Source: Sphaerosporella brunnea (lineage: Eukaryota; Ascomycota; Pezizomycetes; Pezizales; Pyronemataceae). Taken from it: a DNA stretch of 60,003 nucleotides. The stretch is taken from contig VXIS01000301.1 of the NCBI GenBank assembly GCA_008704415.1, positions 1 to 60,003 of the forward strand. The letters run 5' to 3'. This document shows positions 44,588 to 56,700 of the stretch, in pieces. Within the stretch, counting starts at the first letter, position 1. Every line of letters starts with the position of its first letter. Made by a program: the position numbers and the translations under genes. The notes under the pieces were generated by a model. That model made no database searches. It worked only from the letters and a program-made list of their open reading frames with translations, and was not told the DNA's origin.

Positions 44588-45574
44588 ATGCGTCTCGGCA
44601 GCTTCGCAAAATTCGGCACGAGCCAGCTCACACGTTTGCCTCCCTCCCTCCCTCCATGCAAGTCCGTTCACCGCACTAACCCCCCTCCAGGCCCCCTCTA
44701 CATAGCCTGCAGCGCATTCCTGCTGGCCACGATCGTGCTCACCACGCTCGTCGCGACAGGATGCAGCACGGCCTCGCCGGGCGTGCGCAAATTCTACCTG
44801 ATATCGCTCAAATACGACACGTCGTCGACGGGCAGCGGGCTGCTCAAGGGGCTCAGCGACGCGATATCGTCGGACCACAACGGCAGCAACGGGACCTTCG
44901 CCTCGGCGCGGGTCGGGTACAGCGGGATATGCATCGAGACGTCGTCTCCGGACGGGTGGAGCTGCGGGAGCCAGACGGCCGCCGACGTCTCCGGGGACCC
45001 GCTGCAGCTCCGCCGCGTCGGCGAGGTGTACCTCAAGGAAATCGCGTACGTGCTGCCGCTGTGGGTGGCGCTGGCGCTGAGCAGCGCCGCGTTCCTGCTG
45101 GTGGCCGCTAACAACATCCCGCTGGTGCGCGCGCCGGCGGCGACGCGGCAGGCCGCCGCCGCCGCCGCCTCGCTCGCCGCCCTGCTGCTCCTCGCCAGCA
45201 TGTGTCTGCAGAAAGTCACCACCGAGGCGCTCGAGAAGCTGGTCGCGTCCCTGACCGACGGCGTCGTGGCGCTGCACCGCGGCCGCGCCGTCGTCGGCTT
45301 CGGCTGGGCCGCCTTTGGCGCCGCCCTCGGCGCCGCGCTGTGTGCGCTGCTCGTGGCGGCGTGCGAGCTCGTCGCCGCCAGGGCGCAGGCGAAGGCCGAG
45401 GAGCTGGCCGCCGCCGCCGTGGACAAGGCGTCTGGCGGCCGCGTGGACCTGGAGCAGGCGAGGAGTGGGTATGCGGCGTTTGCGGGCGAGGGCGGGAGGA
45501 AGAAGCTGGGCAAGGAGGGGGTGTCGATTGCGGGGAATCTGGTCGGGAAGGGGTTGGCCGCGCTGAAGAAGTAG
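44588..45574 (+). CDS. Fig1-family four-TM protein (309 aa)
   Basis: Two exons, 44588-44633 and 44691-45574, are joined by a 57-nt intron (GTTTGC, branch cactaac, acceptor ctccag), giving MRLGSFAKFGTSQLT then RPLYIACSAFLL. Four hydrophobic helices are visible at about residues 17-40, 145-170, 185-205 and 235-260. The first loop is extracellular and carries the claudin-like motif GYSGICIETSSPDGWSC of the Ca2+ regulator and membrane fusion protein Fig1 family. In yeast, Fig1 supports low-affinity calcium uptake and fusion of mating cells at the plasma membrane, and a comparable role in hyphal or sexual fusion is inferred. The C-terminal tail is cytosolic, Ala/Lys-rich. GC-rich third positions are strong. 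Confidence 0.82.
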   Translation: MRLGSFAKFGTSQLTRLPPSLPPCKSVHRTNPPPGPLYIACSAFLLATIVLTTLVATGCSTASPGVRKFYLISLKYDTSSTGSGLLKGLSDAISSDHNGSNGTFASARVGYSGICIETSSPDGWSCGSQTAADVSGDPLQLRRVGEVYLKEIAYVLPLWVALALSSAAFLLVAANNIPLVRAPAATRQAAAAAASLAALLLLASMCLQKVTTEALEKLVASLTDGVVALHRGRAVVGFGWAAFGAALGAALCALLVAACELVAARAQAKAEELAAAAVDKASGGRVDLEQARSGYAAFAGEGGRKKLGKEGVSIAGNLVGKGLAALKK

Positions 45575-46714
45575 TCGGATCCTTATTTGCATGGCGTGGG
45601 AGTTGTACATAATTTTTCAGCATTGCAACCCGGTGTTTCGCGTTTCTGCCTCCTTTCTTCCGCGTGCGCAATGCTAAGCCCTCACACGCGTGTTTGTTTG
45701 CTGGTCGAAAACGCAGGCAGGGCGGGTGCTTCATACGGGCCACTTGTAGCCAGCTATACCCATGCCCGTTGGATTGAAGCGACGGTTTTTTTTTGTTTTG
45801 TTTTAATCATATTGTATTCGGCAGCTTGCGGCCATGAAGAGAAGAGACTATTACCCCCCGGGTCATACGAGACCCGCTACAGGGGGCCTGCGGCCCTTCT
45901 AAGGAAATAGACAAAGGAAAATCGCACACCGGATAAGACACACGCAAGGAAAAGCAGAGTTGCCCTTGTCGGGGCCAACATCCAATCTTTTTGGTACTGC
46001 GAAGAAAAAAAAATCCAACACTGCCTCCGTGCGCCAGCAAATCGACCACACCGAGGTGGGACGGCCAGCCGCTTCGGTCTCCCATCACCTTCCCGGTAGC
46101 GTCTTTGACCGCCATCTGCTCTGCCCCTTCCATCTCCTGCAAAAAAAAACTTAAAGAGATGCCTGCGAAGTCTGAGCGGCGCCACCCTTTCCACACCAAT
46201 CAACCAGCACTTGTCATCTGTTCGGCGTCCCGTCCAATTGGAGCGATGTACTGCTACAATGTAGTATTTCTTCACGGTGGGTCAGGTAGCGTCCTGGACC
46301 AAAGCGCCTGTTGGCCGCCGGCACTGCGCCAGTGTTGTTTACGACACCCCCAACGTCCAGATTGCCATGGTGAAGAAGAAGAAGGGGAAAGGTAAACCTG
46401 ACCGCCTTGCTGCAGCTACATGCGCGCCAACGTCTGGACCGCGCGGTCGTTTCCTCTAACCCAGCTTTTCCCGGCCGGAAGCTGGCCAGCACAGCACGTG
46501 ATATCAGCGAGTGAGAGCCCCCTGACTTGCGAGTCAGGGTCTGTGATTCCCTGGTGATCTGGTCTGGGCTGGTATTCGATTCGCCCGCCGGCCTCGGAGC
46601 TGCCGCATTCCCTGCAGCCGAGCAACCAGCCGGCCGGCCCTGCAGACCGAAACTGAGCGCATACCAGCAGAAACCAAGGAGGAGAGAGCATCAGCGTGTC
46701 AGCCGCCATCACAC
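45575..46714. other. intergenic, no gene seen
   Basis: A short dispersed word (tgttttaatcat then cttgcggccatga, about 45800-45837) recurs near 49438-49475. A hairpin ccctgact/agtcaggg lies at about 46521-46540, ahead of tRNA-His. Short frames are unsupported. Confidence 0.4.
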
Positions 46715-46786
46715 GTCGGTGTAGTATAGTGGTGAGTACAGCTCGTTGTGGCCGAGCAGACCCATGTTCGATTCATGGCACCGACA
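46715..46786 (+). tRNA. tRNA-His(GTG)
   Basis: 72 nt without intron. The acceptor stem GTCGGTG pairs perfectly with CACCGAC and leaves discriminator A. The A box is TAGTATAGTGGTGAGTA, the anticodon arm GCTCG-TTGTGGC-CGAGC has anticodon GTG, and the T arm is CCATG-TTCGATT-CATGG. The overall pattern closely follows fungal nuclear tRNA-His. A T5 run about 25 bases downstream can act as terminator. Confidence 0.93.
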
Positions 46787-48868
46787 GTTGATGGGGGGGG
46801 TTGCGTTGTTATTTTTGCGCTTTCTTTTTGCCGGCGAACCGGGAATCTCTGCGCCGCAGCTACGGCGGGGGTTGCGTTGGAGCCGCCTGGGCCTACCATA
46901 TACTTCCAGCCATACGGCGGCCGCCGTCGGCGTTGTCAACGCGAAGGGTTATGTTTACCCCCGGCGGAACCGCGTTATATCCCCGCCCGCCCGATGTGTG
47001 TGTGTGGATTTCTACGATAACTCGGCGGCCAGAGAGAGCGTATTGGCGGGGGGCATCGCAACAGGTGCGCTGCCACATACTCGATCTTGAGCCACGCGGG
47101 TGGCGCGGCCAAACTGTCAAAAACCTACATGTGCTGCTGGGGCGGAATAGTAAACGCAGACTTGGCTTGTGTCCTCGGCCGCGGCCTGGGCAAGTAGCGT
47201 AGCACAGTGTTGATCAACCCCGCCTGCGTTCCCGGAACGCCGCTGGCAGTGGCCGCTTCCTCCTCCTCCTGCCGGCTCTTGCTGGCAGGTTGTTGGTTGG
47301 CGCATCGCGGATCTTTCGGCGCGTCTCTGTCGCTGGGGCAGTTGCTGCAGGACGGGGGGGGGGGGAAAGCTGGTGTTGTCACATCAAGGTCGGTCCTCGA
47401 ACGTTAATTAACTTCAAAAAAAACTCAAATCCGGAGCTTAAAGTGAGAGGGCGGGCCCGTCTACACGAACCAATAGGCGGCCGTCGGTGTCCTTCCCCGC
47501 CACTTCGGCCCCCCCGCGTGGCTTACGATCGCGTCTACACGGCAGGGTAGTAGGCGTGCGGGGGGTGATCACAAACTCTCGCTCGCTACAAGCGTGGGAT
47601 TTTCGATAAACACGGGAAATAACAACAACGGGTATCATGTATATCGTCGGCGGCGCATGGTTGGCTTGTTGACAACGCCGCCGCCACAGCCACCATGAGA
47701 AACGAATCACCGAGAATTCCTAGCTGGGAACTTCTGGGAGCAGAGAGCGAGGGTCGGTCAACATTTCGATGAAGTAACTAGCACCGAACAGAGGAAAAAA
47801 AAGTGAGCCAGTGATCTTCGATGACTCGGATGCACGGGCACCTCGCCTCCATCTCTGGCCCCGCTTGACCCTGTCCTTTCCATATGCACACCTCTGTGCC
47901 CCTTCTGACCGCATCGCCACTGACGGCAACCAGCGTCGCAAGCTCTGGCTGCTGGAACTCGGGGTCCTAATCCAGCTCCATCGTAGAACTACGTCACCGG
48001 TCGGATCACGGGCTCTACCACTTGTTGCACTTTGCTATATTTGGCCTCTCTGGCATTCCCATTGCACCTGGCTTGCTGCTTGCCCTTTCCAGCTTGTAGG
48101 CCCCTGTTTTTGACTTAGACTTTACGCTTCCCGGGGGTCATATGCGACTCAGGCCTCTTGGAGTTGCAAAGACCTAGAAGGTCTTCTGGCCGAGCTCCTC
48201 CTCTTGCTTGGGCTCTAAGCGGTAACTCCATTGATCGACAAGCGGCGGAAACCAGGAGCGCTGCGAGCGGCTACAAACCGTGCCCGGCTGGGGAAAGTCG
48301 AGTTCCCCCCCCCCCCCCCCCATGTGTGAGAGGGCGTGAGACTGGGTAATGGCGGTTGAAGACATCAAGGCAGCTTGGGCAGCTTGCCCTTTCAGCCGCC
48401 AGCTACTACCCTCGCTGTTCCGAACGCATCCGACATCCCTGCCGCCCCGAATGCTACCCAGAGGTCCCTCCAGGAGGCACGGGTAACCCGGGAAGTACCC
48501 CACCGCCCAAAGCGCGCAAAGATAAACGTAAAGGCAAAAGCGAAAGCGGCCATCCTGCGGCTGCCAAAGGCAGGCGGAGCGCTAGTAGCAATGAGAATGC
48601 CATAGAGGCACAAGATAGCAGAGGTAGATCCCCTGATGCGTAGTATGGAGGATGGCTCTATGATGGAGGTTGCCGAGGAGGCGGAGGAGAACATTCCACT
48701 TGCTGGACCGAGTGGAAATGCCATAGCAGCGCCAGCCAGCTCAGGATTTGTAGGAGTTCACTGCCTGTGGCGTTACAGGTACAACCCTCCAGGAAGTCTA
48801 TGCCTCGTGCCGCGGCCTGGCGAGCAGACCAGGTATGTTGATTGATATCTAAGTGGATGGGGGGGGGG
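46787..48868. other. intergenic, no confident gene
   Basis: Homopolymer tracts are frequent: G8 near 46792, G10 near 47355, C16 near 48306. A Lys-rich frame around 48375-48605 (KRAKINVKAKAKAA) and the next frame at 48636-48845 have some protein-like character but no recognisable domain or splice sites. They are at best relics. Confidence 0.35.
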
Positions 48869-49054
48869 GGGGGGCGAGCACATAAAATGCTCGCCGCCAC
48901 TAAGACAGTGAGTGCACTCAAGCAACAATCGGGGGGCGAGCACATAAAATGCTCGCCGCCACTAAGACAGTGAGTGCACTCAAGCAACAATCGGGGGGCG
49001 AGCACATAAAATGCTCGCCGCCACTAAGACAGTGAGTGCACTCAAGCAACAATC
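48859..49054. repeat. three identical 62-bp tandem units behind a G16 tract
   Basis: Units begin at 48869, 48931 and 48993, each with six G, and are identical over 62 bases. The first is preceded by further G, giving G16. Each unit contains a stem-loop (gcgagca-cataaaa-tgctcgc) and the 12-base palindrome tgagtgcactca. Confidence 0.95.
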
Positions 49055-50220
49055 AAGCCCTCCTCCTAGCCAAACTCGCACTTCCACACACCATTCCTTT
49101 GAGGTAAAAGTGTAGAAACATACCAGAGTATCTGTCAACCAGTTGCGGCTGGCAAAGGAATTGTGGGTTGGGAAGTTTGTGCTTTGTCGTGTCAGCGAGA
49201 CACGAGCTCCTATTCTTAGCATATCCGCAGCTTGAGTTCCCACCGCTGCAGCGATATCTAGAACTGTTCGAAAGCCTCACCATCGTGGGCTCCATATTCC
49301 ACTCAGGCTGCTGGGTATTGTGTGGATCAAGTTCAGGATTCAAGTTGAGCGTCACCGCCCGCATGTCGTCATTCCTCCGGCCTCCTTGGGTTGAACGTTA
49401 TTCTTTGGCGACCCGCAGGCCACCCACTGGCTTTGTTTGTTTTAATCATAATGCATTTGGCCGCTTGCGGCCATGACATGTGGCTATATACAGAAAGCCT
49501 ACCTTTGGATCTCAGGTGTCCACAGACGGGCGGGCCACCCACTGGCGAGCTTATACGCAATCAGTCGTCCATTGGTCGTCTATGAGGCATTGACTCGGAT
49601 GAGTGGATGCCAACCTGGTGGTGATGCTGCAAGCTATCGGGCAGATGTGTACGAGTACTGCGACGAGGCGAGGCCACGCTAGCATAATGGACACTACAAA
49701 AACAAAAACTACAGTACGAGGGATTCCCATGTGGTCACCCACCATAGTACAAACCTCGCGATATACTGCTTAACTAGGGCGGGAAGATCATTCGCGCGAA
49801 CAGCCAAATAAGCTGTCACCCAGGCTTTCTTCTTGTGCTACAGGACACATCACGCATTGCGCCGGTGAAACGGCGGTTGTTTGTTGCTGTGCGCTGTATG
49901 CTTCAGGGCCATGGCGAAGTTATCTACGTGCGAATCAGTACAGAGTGACATCCCGTGAAGCCACAAATCGTATGTTCTTCATTACCCGAGCAACAGCTCA
50001 GCCAGCCCGGCCTTTTGGTCAGCCCAACGCAGCCCAGCCCGGCTGGCTGGCTGTTGAGAAGTCTCCATTTCCTTTTTGAGACCGGTTGCTCCCATACCTT
50101 AGGCGACAAAGGCGACATCGCCCATGGAAACCTGGCCGCACACCGCCAGATGGAGCCAGCCTCATAGCTCCTACCGATGGCAGTCGTCGGGCACCCCCGG
50201 GCTCCGCCCCGAACCGCGAG
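49055..50220. other. intergenic with short dispersed repeats
   Basis: Two ggccacccactgg words lie about 110 bases apart (about 49420 and 49525). A GGCT-rich fragment at about 50010-50065 resembles the 1.9-kb dispersed repeat. No frame was accepted. Confidence 0.4.
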
Positions 50221-50224
50221 CAAT

Positions 50225-50770
50225 GAGACGAGTAAGGGGAAATGGATGCAGAGAAAAAATGGAACCCAGGAATCGAAGGACATACTCAGATAGAAATAAC
50301 GGCACAATAGACTAAGGAGGAAGTGAGAAGAGAGAGAAAAATGAATTATAATATAAAGGGATAGAACGATAGGCAATGGGATAACACTGAAATCAATATG
50401 TGAAATTAAAAGAAATTGAGAGAATTGGGTGAAAAGAGAAAAATCTGAGGAAAAAGATAGGACGAATAAGGGGGTGAGAAATAAACACGACAACAATAAA
50501 CCAAAAAACCAGAACAAGTATAAAAACAATAGAAAAATGAGCATATTGGAAGCAGGAGAGACCAACAAAAAAAGAAATAAAAACTGCATACAATAGACAC
50601 AAGAAGCATATGACAGAGTAGTAAAAAGAAAAGTGAAGGTGAGAAAGATAACCCAGCTATAAATTAGGAGAAACTAATACTAAAACTATTCTTTACATAA
50701 GCGAGCCAGCCAAACTATGAGCAAATAAATGAGCGCAACACGCGACCTGGCGGCAAGAGGAAATGGATAT
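50225..50770. other. purine-rich AT tract
   Basis: The plus strand is overwhelmingly A and G (words such as gagagaaaaatgaa, aaaagaaattgagaga) over about 500 bases. The long minus-strand frame (Phe/Leu/Ser-rich) is a by-product of this bias. No gene is assigned. Confidence 0.6.
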
Positions 50771-53700
50771 AGCCAAGCAATCTAAGCCCCCGCATCGAGT
50801 GAGGGATGGCTCCCTAACCAGGCCAACTTCAAAGACCTTACCCCCTGCATTAGGCATACACAAATGTAGTGATAGGGTCGAATCGCACTAGTACGACCGA
50901 ACAGGAAATACGCCGCCCCCCCCCCCCCCATTACGCATTTCCATGAACATACCCAGCTCCTTCATCTTTTTCCGCGATAGGGGCCCACATTATAGTTTTG
51001 GACGAGCCTTCCGTACGCGCCACGCCTTGTCGCGAGTACAGAGTATACCCACCCCCCCCCGTGGCTCAATAGGATATTCACCCCCCCCTCCTCCCTCCAG
51101 TTAACAGAGTTATTTGACTTGTTGCTTTTACTGACGAACCGCCGCACCCTACCGGGACGAAGTATTATAGTATAGCTGGCGCTTTTTGGTTATCTGCATG
51201 ATCCTCTGGCACCCGACTAACCCACTTACCCTTACATAGGGTGTGTTGACGGTCTTTTTTGATTGGGGAATGTGGTTTTGTTTTTTGATGAGCTTGGTGC
51301 GCCACTATTGGGTTGAGGCGACCACAAGCATACTAATGCCACGGTCAGTTGACGCTATACATGCGTCATCCAAGCCCAGCAGGGGGAGCGTATCCTGTCT
51401 TTATCGAACCCCACATCCCTCTTTAATGTCCGACCCAGCATTCTTTTGGTGGATGGGGATCCCACTACGGTGATCTGAAAGGATCCAGCCGGGCCAACAA
51501 TTTGTCTTCGTGCTTTCTTTACCACGCGCAACGCCCACGCTGCCATGAAAATAATCAACGGAGTACTCATCGAGAGAGGAAGGTAATTGTTCGGTAAAGA
51601 GCCCCCCAAACAAGGCCAAATTGACTAGCCACCATCACTTAGTAGGGTGGAACCTTTTTTTCGGTCAAGACAGAACATGTGCCGCGGCACCACTCATCCA
51701 TGCGATCACTTTTTTTTTTTTTTTTTGCCCGATGAGTCGGAGCGTTGATGGTCCGTGTCGCACCTGTAGATGTCCAGACAGTTAACTTCTGTGCTGGTTT
51801 GGTTTTGGAGAAGGTTGGGCTATCTCGAGCGGCCATGACCACAACTTATTAGCTGGTCTGCATGGTCAGAGCCCGTCCTATGTGCCCGGCTCCCGAGATA
51901 AAGGTGGGTCCTATAGCCACACAGTATGCTGGTACCAGTCTAACGTTTTATTGTTGGGACACGTCTTCGCAGTGTGAGGTCGCAAAATGGAGGCTCGTTG
52001 CACGCCAAGCCTGGCCTGCGAACCCGTGGGACTCTCTAACCGGTGTCGTCGTTCCACGACAGTCAGCTGCTATGACGTTGGTTCGCCACAATGACCACTA
52101 GTCGGCTGTTATCAAGCTAATGGCGCTATTGCCCGGGTTCTTGATGTTTTAGTCAAGGTTGCGGGCCCAGCGTGTAAGCTATGCGCGTGAAGTCGCTGAC
52201 TTCTGCTAGGATGACCTTATTGTGCCGTCCGGATGATGGGCCGCCCAACCATTTTGGTATTTAGCGCACCTGGGCATGTGCAGCGTTAGTGCAATGGGCA
52301 TGTTGACGCCGTTGATTTTGAATATTGATAGGTGAAACAGCTTGATATAATCAGGATTGCCGCAACGCGCAGGCATCACCTCACTGGATGGTGGAGGTAT
52401 TTGCAGGTCGCTGGACCATGACGTTCACACCCCTGCGCGTGTCTACAACTGGATTGAACAGGTGAAAGTGGTCATGGAACTGTCGGCGTACTGGAGTCAC
52501 TCCTCAATATGTCAAGCATCACAGCCCACGAAGGTCCCCCATGGCTTCCCTCTGCCTGAGCGTTCGCATAGAAAACGAAGGTCCTGGTTGGTCGTGTGTA
52601 CATGCAGAGTAGGCTGGGGGCTCCATGAATGAGCAATAGGCCGTCTTGTTGCGCCAAGAATTGCAAACTTTCTAACAGGTAGTGCAGACTGGCACCCGAG
52701 ACCACCTGTGCGCGAACGTTGTAGTTGGACATTGCCAACGCAATCCGCATTCATAGTAGCGTATCACATCGTGCGTCTTCCGTCCCACTGCCGCCGCCCC
52801 TGGTGTGAGCGGGGGACTGGACAGTGACGGCCTGACTTGATTCGTGTTCTAGATCCATTATCGACGATCGAGTCATGGCGTCGTCCACGTTCTCTTCTGA
52901 TCCTCCTCCCGTACCGAAATCGCGTCATGGAAGGTAGACCTCGCGTAGAGGTAGGACGTGGAGCTGCACGCTACCAGCGTCCCAGTGGTCTCTGGTCGCC
53001 GGGGGAGGCGTTGGGTTCTACTGAGCACCGGCCCCGTGCTTCTGGTCGTTGTTTCTGGGGTTGTCTAATCGCCTCCGACCGGGGCTGGGACCGGCGTCGC
53101 TCCGGTACGCCAGGAGTGATCGGATAAGCCGATTCTGCGGGGTTGAATGATTTCTCTGCGTACCTTTCTAACCGCACTCGCTTCTTCTATGCCTAGGGCA
53201 CGATGTCGCTTTTTGCAGACACGCCTCTCCCCATATGATGCCCATTTCGGAGGCATTTAGCGCATTGAAGCCGTGAGTGCGATAGGAAGGAATGGTCAGT
53301 TAGTAAGCTGCTGAGATATTGCTGGGCCTGTTCTTAGGTTGCACTCGGGTCGGCAGTTGGTGTGGATGTGGTTCGACAGAACTTTGGGCTGCGTGTACTC
53401 GTTTTAGCTTGTGACGGTTAAGGTCACGCCGAAACGCCAACGATTGCACACTTGCTCTGCCAGTGACCATGCCAGCTGCCAGTGGCGCGCGCACGCGTTG
53501 GGTGGAGCGACTTTTGCATCCTCCTTTATTGGCCGCAGTGTTAGTTAAGTGAAACGACAGGTGGATCTGTGGGCCCACCAGCCAGTGTTCCGAGCCAGTG
53601 ATGGCACAGAAGACAAGCGCAGCCAGCAGCCCCCAGCAGTTCTTTGGCAAACCAGCGCACAAGCTGCCATTACCCCCCCTCACCCACACCGACCCACCAC

Positions 53701-56700
53701 CCTACTCGCATCCCAGGACCTGCTTCAGGTAGATTCCTGACCTCTCAGAACCGCATCCACACGCGAAGCAGACCACTTTCGGAGTGGCGAGCATAGACCA
53801 GGTTCGCACTCAGCCCTGACGCTGCCACGGTGTCTGTTAACGCCGCAGAGGTGACAGACGGAGGGCCACGTTATGTTGCCGCTCTGGTGCGTTGTGACTA
53901 GAGTCTCCCGGGACCAACCAGCGGATCTTCATTGGAGACTGTCCACAGGGCCAGCCATGCTTACTGACTCGGCATCAGGTCCGCTTGGAGCATCGGGCCC
54001 CCATGTGAGCTTGCCATGTGTGTGAGCCGGCTTGAGAGGAGTGTTCTACGCCGTGGAGGTTTGAATTCTTGTCCATCCTCATGATGGGCACTTACAGGCC
54101 CACTAATGGATGAGTCAGATGTGATCTTGCCGAGCCATAGGATCTGGCTGTCGCTGAAGTCAAAACCTGCGTACCCAGCAGTTGCCGAGGGGGTGTTTTA
54201 GGTGTTTTTATTTTTTTATGAAGGGCGTGACTGTGCACCTTTCCGATCTGCGGGTTATCTGGCCAGAAGGATGAAAGCCGGGGGCCTCGCTTTTCGTTTT
54301 GCGAAGGCGCCACGACCCCCCAGAGCACAAGTCGTTGACCGCCGAACCAGGTTGGAGCCATAGCTGTTGTTGTTGACGGCCTGGTGATTCGCATTGCGAA
54401 GCACCTGTCCTGAGGGCTAGGAATGACTTCGTCCTTGTTGCTCTTGTCCCCCAAGGGACGTCTTTCTTCGGATGGTTTCTGAGGGCAGGGCGATTGCTTG
54501 GTCAGGACCTGCCCCGAGGAGGCCGACTACTCGCCCTTAAGACTGAGTGGAGAGTGCATAACCCCCATCCGACCAGTGAGCGAGGGACGGGAAAAGTTGT
54601 TTTGGGCCGGCAACCTACGTCGGATCCCTATCCTCTTCGACGCACCGCTCTGATCCAGACCCGTTCCGTACCTAGACACATGGCTGTCAGCCTGGCCTCA
54701 TGGTATTACTCTCGCCGCAATGAACAATGCTTGGTTTCGACGCCGGGCCCACGCCTATCATGAGTATCTTAGTACTTCGGTCGAGGCAGTCGTTAGTTGC
54801 GTTTGTCGGCACGACTTGGACTCATTGGTTGTGCATGCAGCCGTGGGGCTGAAGTTTGCAGAATCTTCGCGGGAGCGGACCACTATCCTGCTCCTGTCTG
54901 GTGAGGTGGATTGTACGATCTTGGGTGAGTCGCCCGTTGTTTGTATGTTATGCATGCGGTGGGACGTGCGAGGCACTGTTGCATTCCTTGGCTCGGACTA
55001 GCTGTCGGCTAGAACGTAAGAGTGTGGAGCTTCCACGGCGTGACGCCGTCTTCAGTTGTTCATGATTCACAGCCTCCTCTTCTCTCACGTCACCCACCCA
55101 GGATGAGACCCGGGTTGTTGCACCGTCTACGGGAGTTGGAGTAGTGAGTAGAGTAACAGAAGTAAGTAACGTGACCTCCCACTGCCTTTGTTTGGGAGGC
55201 AGGGGGCTCCGTGCATGTTTGGAGTCTTATTGAGGCTGTGCTACTCATGGACACCCGTTTCTCGCCCACAGGCACTTTGCTTGTATCGAGTATCCGCCGA
55301 GGGAGAGGCTTGTTGCGGCTGCGAGAATGGATCCACCGTGACCATGCTGTTCCAGGCTCTGCCACTTGGCACCATGCAGTAGGTCTGTGATTACTCTGAG
55401 CCACATCATGCTCTAAGTATGCGGCTTGTGTGTGTCTCAAACAATAGAGCCGAGCATCCTCCAGAGGCGCTTCATGTGGCCGGAGCATGGCCTCTTGACG
55501 GACGTGCGCACGTAGGCCCAATGATCCAGCACAAGCCTGTTGTGCTTTCGGGGCCTACGACGCGTGCGGCGGCGTGGTTTGCGTGAAGGCATCCGCCAAA
55601 TGCCTAGGGCTTGCGGTGGGCGGCCACAGTCGAAGTCGTGGAGGTGCTGGGGGGGCTGAACCTGCTAATGTCCAAAGGGGTGGTATTCCTGTTCACAGCG
55701 ACGTGTCATGGCGCGGGGTCATAATGCGGACGCGTGCAAGCGAGCCTGAGGTAGGGCGCACGGCGCGCCAGCTTGGGGTCGGGGGCGGCATGGCATGGTC
55801 CGAGTATCGGTATGGAATGCTCGAACACGCTAAGCGCCCCTCACAGCCAGGCCGCGCCGCATGCACCGGCCACGGCGGGGCCGGCCTCTCCTCCCCCCAG
55901 CACGCTCGGTGGGGGCAGCGCCCCTATGGGGGTTCCGGCGGGCCCGGGGGCTCGTGGGTTCAGAACTGGTTCGGACCACTGCGAAAGCACCACTGCTACC
56001 AGCCACCCCCGATTCTGCCGCCCCGATCCACATCTACCATGCCGCACTTCGGCTGTTGTTCTGTGTCCGCCCCCAATCTGGCGGGACGACACGAATTGGC
56101 TAGGCGACTCGGCCAGCCGCCCCCTCTATGTATCCGGGCCGTACCTTCTGCCGGTTTTGTCCTCAAAGGAATGCGCGTAGAGAGCGACTGGTCGCAGCAC
56201 ACGGTTGTGGATGTCGCTTTGGCACCTGCACGAGTTAGATCACAGCGTGAATGATGACCCGGGGCCCCGACTAGGCACGCGCAGAGATGATGCTCGCCCT
56301 TCGCCGGTGCAACTTGGACGGACGCACGACCGCTTGACAGCCTTTTGTTCCAGCGATGCGACCCGGCATGAGTAAGGCTTCCGTATTCGCTCTCGTTTGA
56401 AGACAGCGCTGCACGGCGATGCAGCTTTAATTTGAAGCATATAATGTTTCGAACATCAAGCCAGATGCGGGCGCTATTTTAGATTTCACACATAAGGGCA
56501 CGCAGGGTACAGTCTCGGACGCCTCCATCCCCTGTACTCCAGGCGTTACGCCGCACAACTATGCAGCTCGTATGACTGGATGGTCAATGTAGCGTTAAGT
56601 AGAGAGGGATGATGGCTTGCGGCGTCATTGTGTTGTCCGTGCGGAAGAGGCTAGCGGCGAAGTTGAGGACGTCTGCCTAGCTCATGACGTCTTAACGACA

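Noticed and set aside
44573..45610. 345-codon minus-strand frame opposite the Fig1-like gene
   Set aside because: It mirrors the GC3-biased codons of the plus-strand gene, which has membrane helices and the Fig1 motif.
48869..49054. CRISPR-like array
   Set aside because: The three units are contiguous with no spacers, and the host is a eukaryote.
49924..50589. 221-codon minus-strand frame, Phe/Leu-rich
   Set aside because: By-product of the purine-rich tract on the plus strand.
55574..56254. 226-codon plus-strand frame in the gene desert
   Set aside because: Gly/Pro/Arg-rich in a GC-rich patch where several frames are open. No domain.
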